DNA from: Vitis vinifera
Taxonomy: Eukaryota; Streptophyta; Magnoliopsida; Vitales; Vitaceae
Direction of reading: 5' to 3'
Length of the DNA: 64,000 bases
Assembly: GCF_030704535.1 (NCBI RefSeq)
Contig: NC_081821.1
Location: forward strand, 7,145,001 to 7,209,000
Part shown: positions 60,900-64,000 of the stretch, piece after piece
How the letters are laid out: every line of letters starts with the position of its first letter
How positions within the stretch are numbered: the stretch's first letter is position 1
Notes under the pieces: model-generated
The model's database searches: none
Told to the model about the DNA's origin: nothing
The model's input: the letters and a program-made list of their open reading frames with translations, nothing else
Program-made: the position numbers and the translations under genes

Positions 60900-61400
60900 T
60901 ATGTTATAAAATATTGAATTTAAACTAAAGATAACATTTTTCATAATTCCAAAAAATTAAATTTATATTAAAGATGAGTCTTTAAAAGACACATTTTTAC
61001 AATTTTTTTTATCAATCAAACACATTAGAAAATCGAATTTATATTAAAAGTATCTTTTGAAGAAACATCTTTTAGAATTTCACACAATCAAATTTATATT
61101 AAAAATGTTTTTTTAAAAGACACCTTATACGATTTTCATATCCACCACGTAGTAAAAAATAAAAATAAAAATTGAATTTGTACCAAAAGATGTCACTTGT
61201 CTCATTTAATATAAATTCGATTTTGTTAAATTATACAAATGTATGTCTTTAAGATACATTTTTACTATAATTTCAATTTTTTAGAATTGTGGAAGGTATT
61301 TCATCTTTTTAGAGTAAATTCAATTTTTTTGAACGTGTATTATTGATATCAAAATTATGAAAGATGTTTATTGAAGAAACACCTTTTAAGTTTAATTTTT
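60900..61400. repeat. Degenerate repeats of about 60 bp with an inverted copy
   Basis: The phrase AATTTATATTAAA followed by a stretch like CTTTAAAAGACACATTTTTA recurs at about 60,958, 61,036 and 61,089. The same phrase appears inverted (TTTAATATAAATTCGATTTT) at about 61,206. Copies are strongly diverged. Origin unknown. Confidence 0.5.
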
Positions 61401-63589
61401 TTTTTTTTAAATTTGTGCCATGAAAAAAAATCCTCATTTTGTGTTTGTTTATTGTACATGGTGAACATGGGAGAGTTCTCACCCAAAATGCAAAATTTTA
61501 AAAAAAATCCATAAAAAAACCAATTTTGAAAATAATGTCCAATCTAGTGCGTCTATGCCACGTAGATTACCGCATCATAAAACCGTAGTCACCAATTACG
61601 GTTTGAATTTTTTAAAATCGGTCAAAATCGTAGTTGGTAACTACGGTTTTGAATCCTTTATCCTTTTTCGTTCCTTTCCCAGTTAGCTTTCTTCTGTTCC
61701 CTGTTAAGTTTCTTACGTTTAGGGTTTCGTCCTTCCCGTTGCATCCTTGGCTCAAATTCAAAATTTGGAAGTCATTGGTCAGGTAAGATTTATGAGTTTT
61801 TCAGTTTATCGTAAATTTAAAATTTTTTTTTGTAAATCTATTTGGTTTTCATGTTGTTGTTGTAGATGTGTTTGGTTTTTGTTTGGTAAAGATATGTTTG
61901 ATTTGATTTTATTTTATTTTGATCGTGAGCTTAGCAGAAAGAAAAAAGTTTTTTTGGTAAAGAAAACGGATATGGAATGGGGGGCCAACATGGATTTTTT
62001 TTGTTAAAGATACCAAAAATGGAGGGGACCACTATAAAAAAACTCCAAAAATGAACGGGACGAGCGGTGATTTTTGTTATAGGAATAGAAAAAATAGGAG
62101 TACTCCACTTTTCAAGGGCCAAATTTATCTTAAGCTAGGATATTGAAGGTGTGGGGTCGGTCTTTACATCATTCTCCAAATTTTGGGAATGTTTGGTTGC
62201 CTAGAAAATAGAGGAAAGTAAAAAAAATAGTTCCAAGATGACAAATCCTCAAATAAAAAAATGTTGGTTGGAAGAAACTAGAGATTCCCTTCCTCACACC
62301 ATATTGACTATTTCAATTTGACCCCTCCATGAATGAAATTCTTAATTAAATTAGCAACCAATCTGACCCCTTTATGAAGGCAATTGTTTTCAGATAAGCC
62401 CCATTTGAACATTGCCCTTTGCTTCTTGCTCTAATATGTGAGGAAGGATATCTAAGAATGTGATATAAGTGAAAATAGGACTGTGCCCAAATAAATTTCC
62501 CAGATATTCAATAGTAGTTTCATTCACAATGCCTTTTTTTCCCAAGGTAGACTAGAACTCATTTTTTGTCATCTTTTATGAAATTTGCATCATCCATCCT
62601 ACATAACAATGTATTTTATTTGAGCGAGCTTTGTGTTAACAATGTTGCACTTTTGCATCTAATTGTTGTGCATATCTTTTAGCCTACCTATAAAAAAAAC
62701 AAAAAAATAAATAAAATAAAATTCTTTTAGCTTATTTATTTTTTGATAGGCATCATTTTAGCATATAAAATTGTTGTTTATGTTCCCTGTTTGCTTGTTG
62801 GAGTATGGTACATCATAAAGATATATTAAGTAGATTATTATTTCTTTCTAAATCAAATCTCTCCCCTAATCCAATCTTCTAAATGATGGGATACTATGTT
62901 GTAGTTGATTGCTCAATTAGTCCTTGTGCATGTTTTAACTGATGATGATGGTGTCTCCTGTTACATATACGTAGACTTACAGTATTCATGTGTACTTAGC
63001 CGAGAAAGTTTTAATGATCTAATTAGCACTATAATTATTTTGATATAAGTTATTCCATGATAGAGTCTATTGGTTATGTTGACGGGGATTGAAGATCATT
63101 ACTATCTTGGTTTGGCTCCAGTATAGCTTTCAATGCATGAGGTGGAGTTTGCCATTGAATAGAGCGAGTCCTACAAAACAACAATTCAGGATCTTTAACT
63201 TATGAAATTCATTAAAGAAAACAACATGATTGATACTTCTAAAATAAATTGATAGATACTTATGGAATGCTCTATTCTTTTAGTAAGTAAATGCTATTTG
63301 AAGAGATAAGGCTGGAAGAGGCTAATACCAATGCACATTTTGAATTTCTTCCACAATAATAGTAAAGTAGCGTTTTTGGGAAGTGGGGATGTTTATTTCC
63401 TCCATAGAACTATCAAAAAGCCATTTGAGACTACTAGCAGCCATAATGAGAAGTTTGTTCAATATTTACGACCTTGACATGTAAAGACTTTTTCTCCTAA
63501 GCCTTTCATGCTAGCAGAGTGTATTATATTTGCAATTGCCTTCACATAGTATGCCAAGTCTTGGATGATACTAATGATGAATGTATAAG
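61401..63589. other. Intergenic region with two short hairpins
   Basis: Hairpin-forming sequences lie at 61580-61604 (AAACCGTAGTCACC...ACGGTTT) and 61624-61650 (AAAATCGTAGTTGGTAACTA...). Both carry the CGTAGT/ACTACG core, so they look like a repeated palindromic unit. The DNA that follows (61,690-61,780) resembles a leader sequence with a GTAAGA donor, but no gene could be built. Confidence 0.45.
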
Positions 63590-63940
63590 TTAATAGATTA
63601 CATTGTAACATTGGCGGACGATATCACCTCTTATCTGCTTTGACATTGTCGAGTGGCATCGACCAGAGTGAGTGCTGCAACAGTTTGGCCTCCAACAAGG
63701 GATACTTCCATCTTATTCCATAGAGCGAAACCTCCATTCCGCGGATAGGCAAGGATGACATAAGTATGATTAGGGGGCATTCCATGCACAGTATATTATC
63801 TTATGGGCTAGTCGTGTAGAGCGTATTGCGACGGCACCACCTATGGTGGGTGCTATGCAGTTTCATGATCCATATATGGAGTGGTATTGACGTATTACAC
63901 AACGTTTGATCACACCCTCTTTTCATAGAGATCAGATGAG
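63590..63940 (+). pseudogene. Plant mobile domain (PMD) remnant
   Basis: Translated motifs FDIVEWHRPE, AFHAQYI, LWASR, AMQFHDPYMEWY and HRDQMRYYS match the C-terminal part of PMD proteins. These include MAIL1/MAIN and the many transposon-captured relatives annotated as phosphatase-7-long-form-like. The copy is broken, with several breaks, so it is not a working gene. PMD genes travel inside both Mutator-like and LTR elements; the class here is undecided, and I treat it as a fossil. It runs to or beyond the window's right edge. Confidence 0.65.
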
Positions 63941-64000
63941 GTATTATAGTACAACAACAACTACTCAATTGTTGGTAAGATTTTTTAATTTATAAATGGT

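Noticed and set aside
61747-62007. 86-codon open frame after the hairpins
   Set aside because: Low-complexity T-rich translation with no recognisable domain; at most a decayed leader of a mobile element.

Overview
This is a plant nuclear window of low GC content. It contains ten host genes with canonical GT-AG introns, AT-rich intergenic DNA, microsatellites and transposon debris. The proteins belong to eudicot-wide families. The sequence style and gene order fit a woody eudicot, most probably grapevine (Vitis). The species name is an inference; the sequence alone does not prove it.

Layout, left to right. 1-5 kb holds a three-copy tandem repeat and the promoter of an S1-subgroup R2R3-MYB gene (5105-6614, +). 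After about 9 kb without a gene comes a MIF-type mini zinc finger gene (15631-15897, +). A four-exon GASA/snakin peptide gene follows (20430-21317, +). From 22.6 to 28 kb lies a transposon graveyard: an unrecognised coding-like scrap, a plant transposon-protein remnant, a 5'-truncated LINE with an intact poly(A) tail, LTR-like DNA and a minisatellite. A GT47 exostosin-family glycosyltransferase (30645-33273, +) is followed by a small CLE45-like peptide hormone gene on the minus strand (34101-34385). A seven-coding-exon RING-CH membrane E3 ligase (37288-43727, -) carries a SINE and a trinucleotide repeat in an intron. Next come an EMB514/DOMINO1-like nuclear protein gene (46582-48497, +), an RKD-type RWP-RK transcription factor (49887-51092, +), an intronless DYW-class PPR gene (51727-53658, +) and the plastidial NAD-malate dehydrogenase (54821-56062, -, with a 5'UTR intron). 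The right end (57.5-64 kb) holds no recognisable intact gene. It has a Mutator-like MITE, a 390-bp tandem repeat, decayed repeats and a plant-mobile-domain remnant.

The genes are not an operon. They act in separate processes: cuticle and stress transcription, peptide signalling, cell-wall glycosylation, ubiquitination, nucleolar function, egg-cell/embryo transcription, organelle RNA editing and plastid metabolism. What ties them together is ancestry. From memory of Arabidopsis locus numbers, the same neighbours sit in fractionated order in three paralogous Arabidopsis segments (around At1g746xx, At3g475-476xx and At5g624xx). The window therefore looks like an unduplicated ancestral version of that block.
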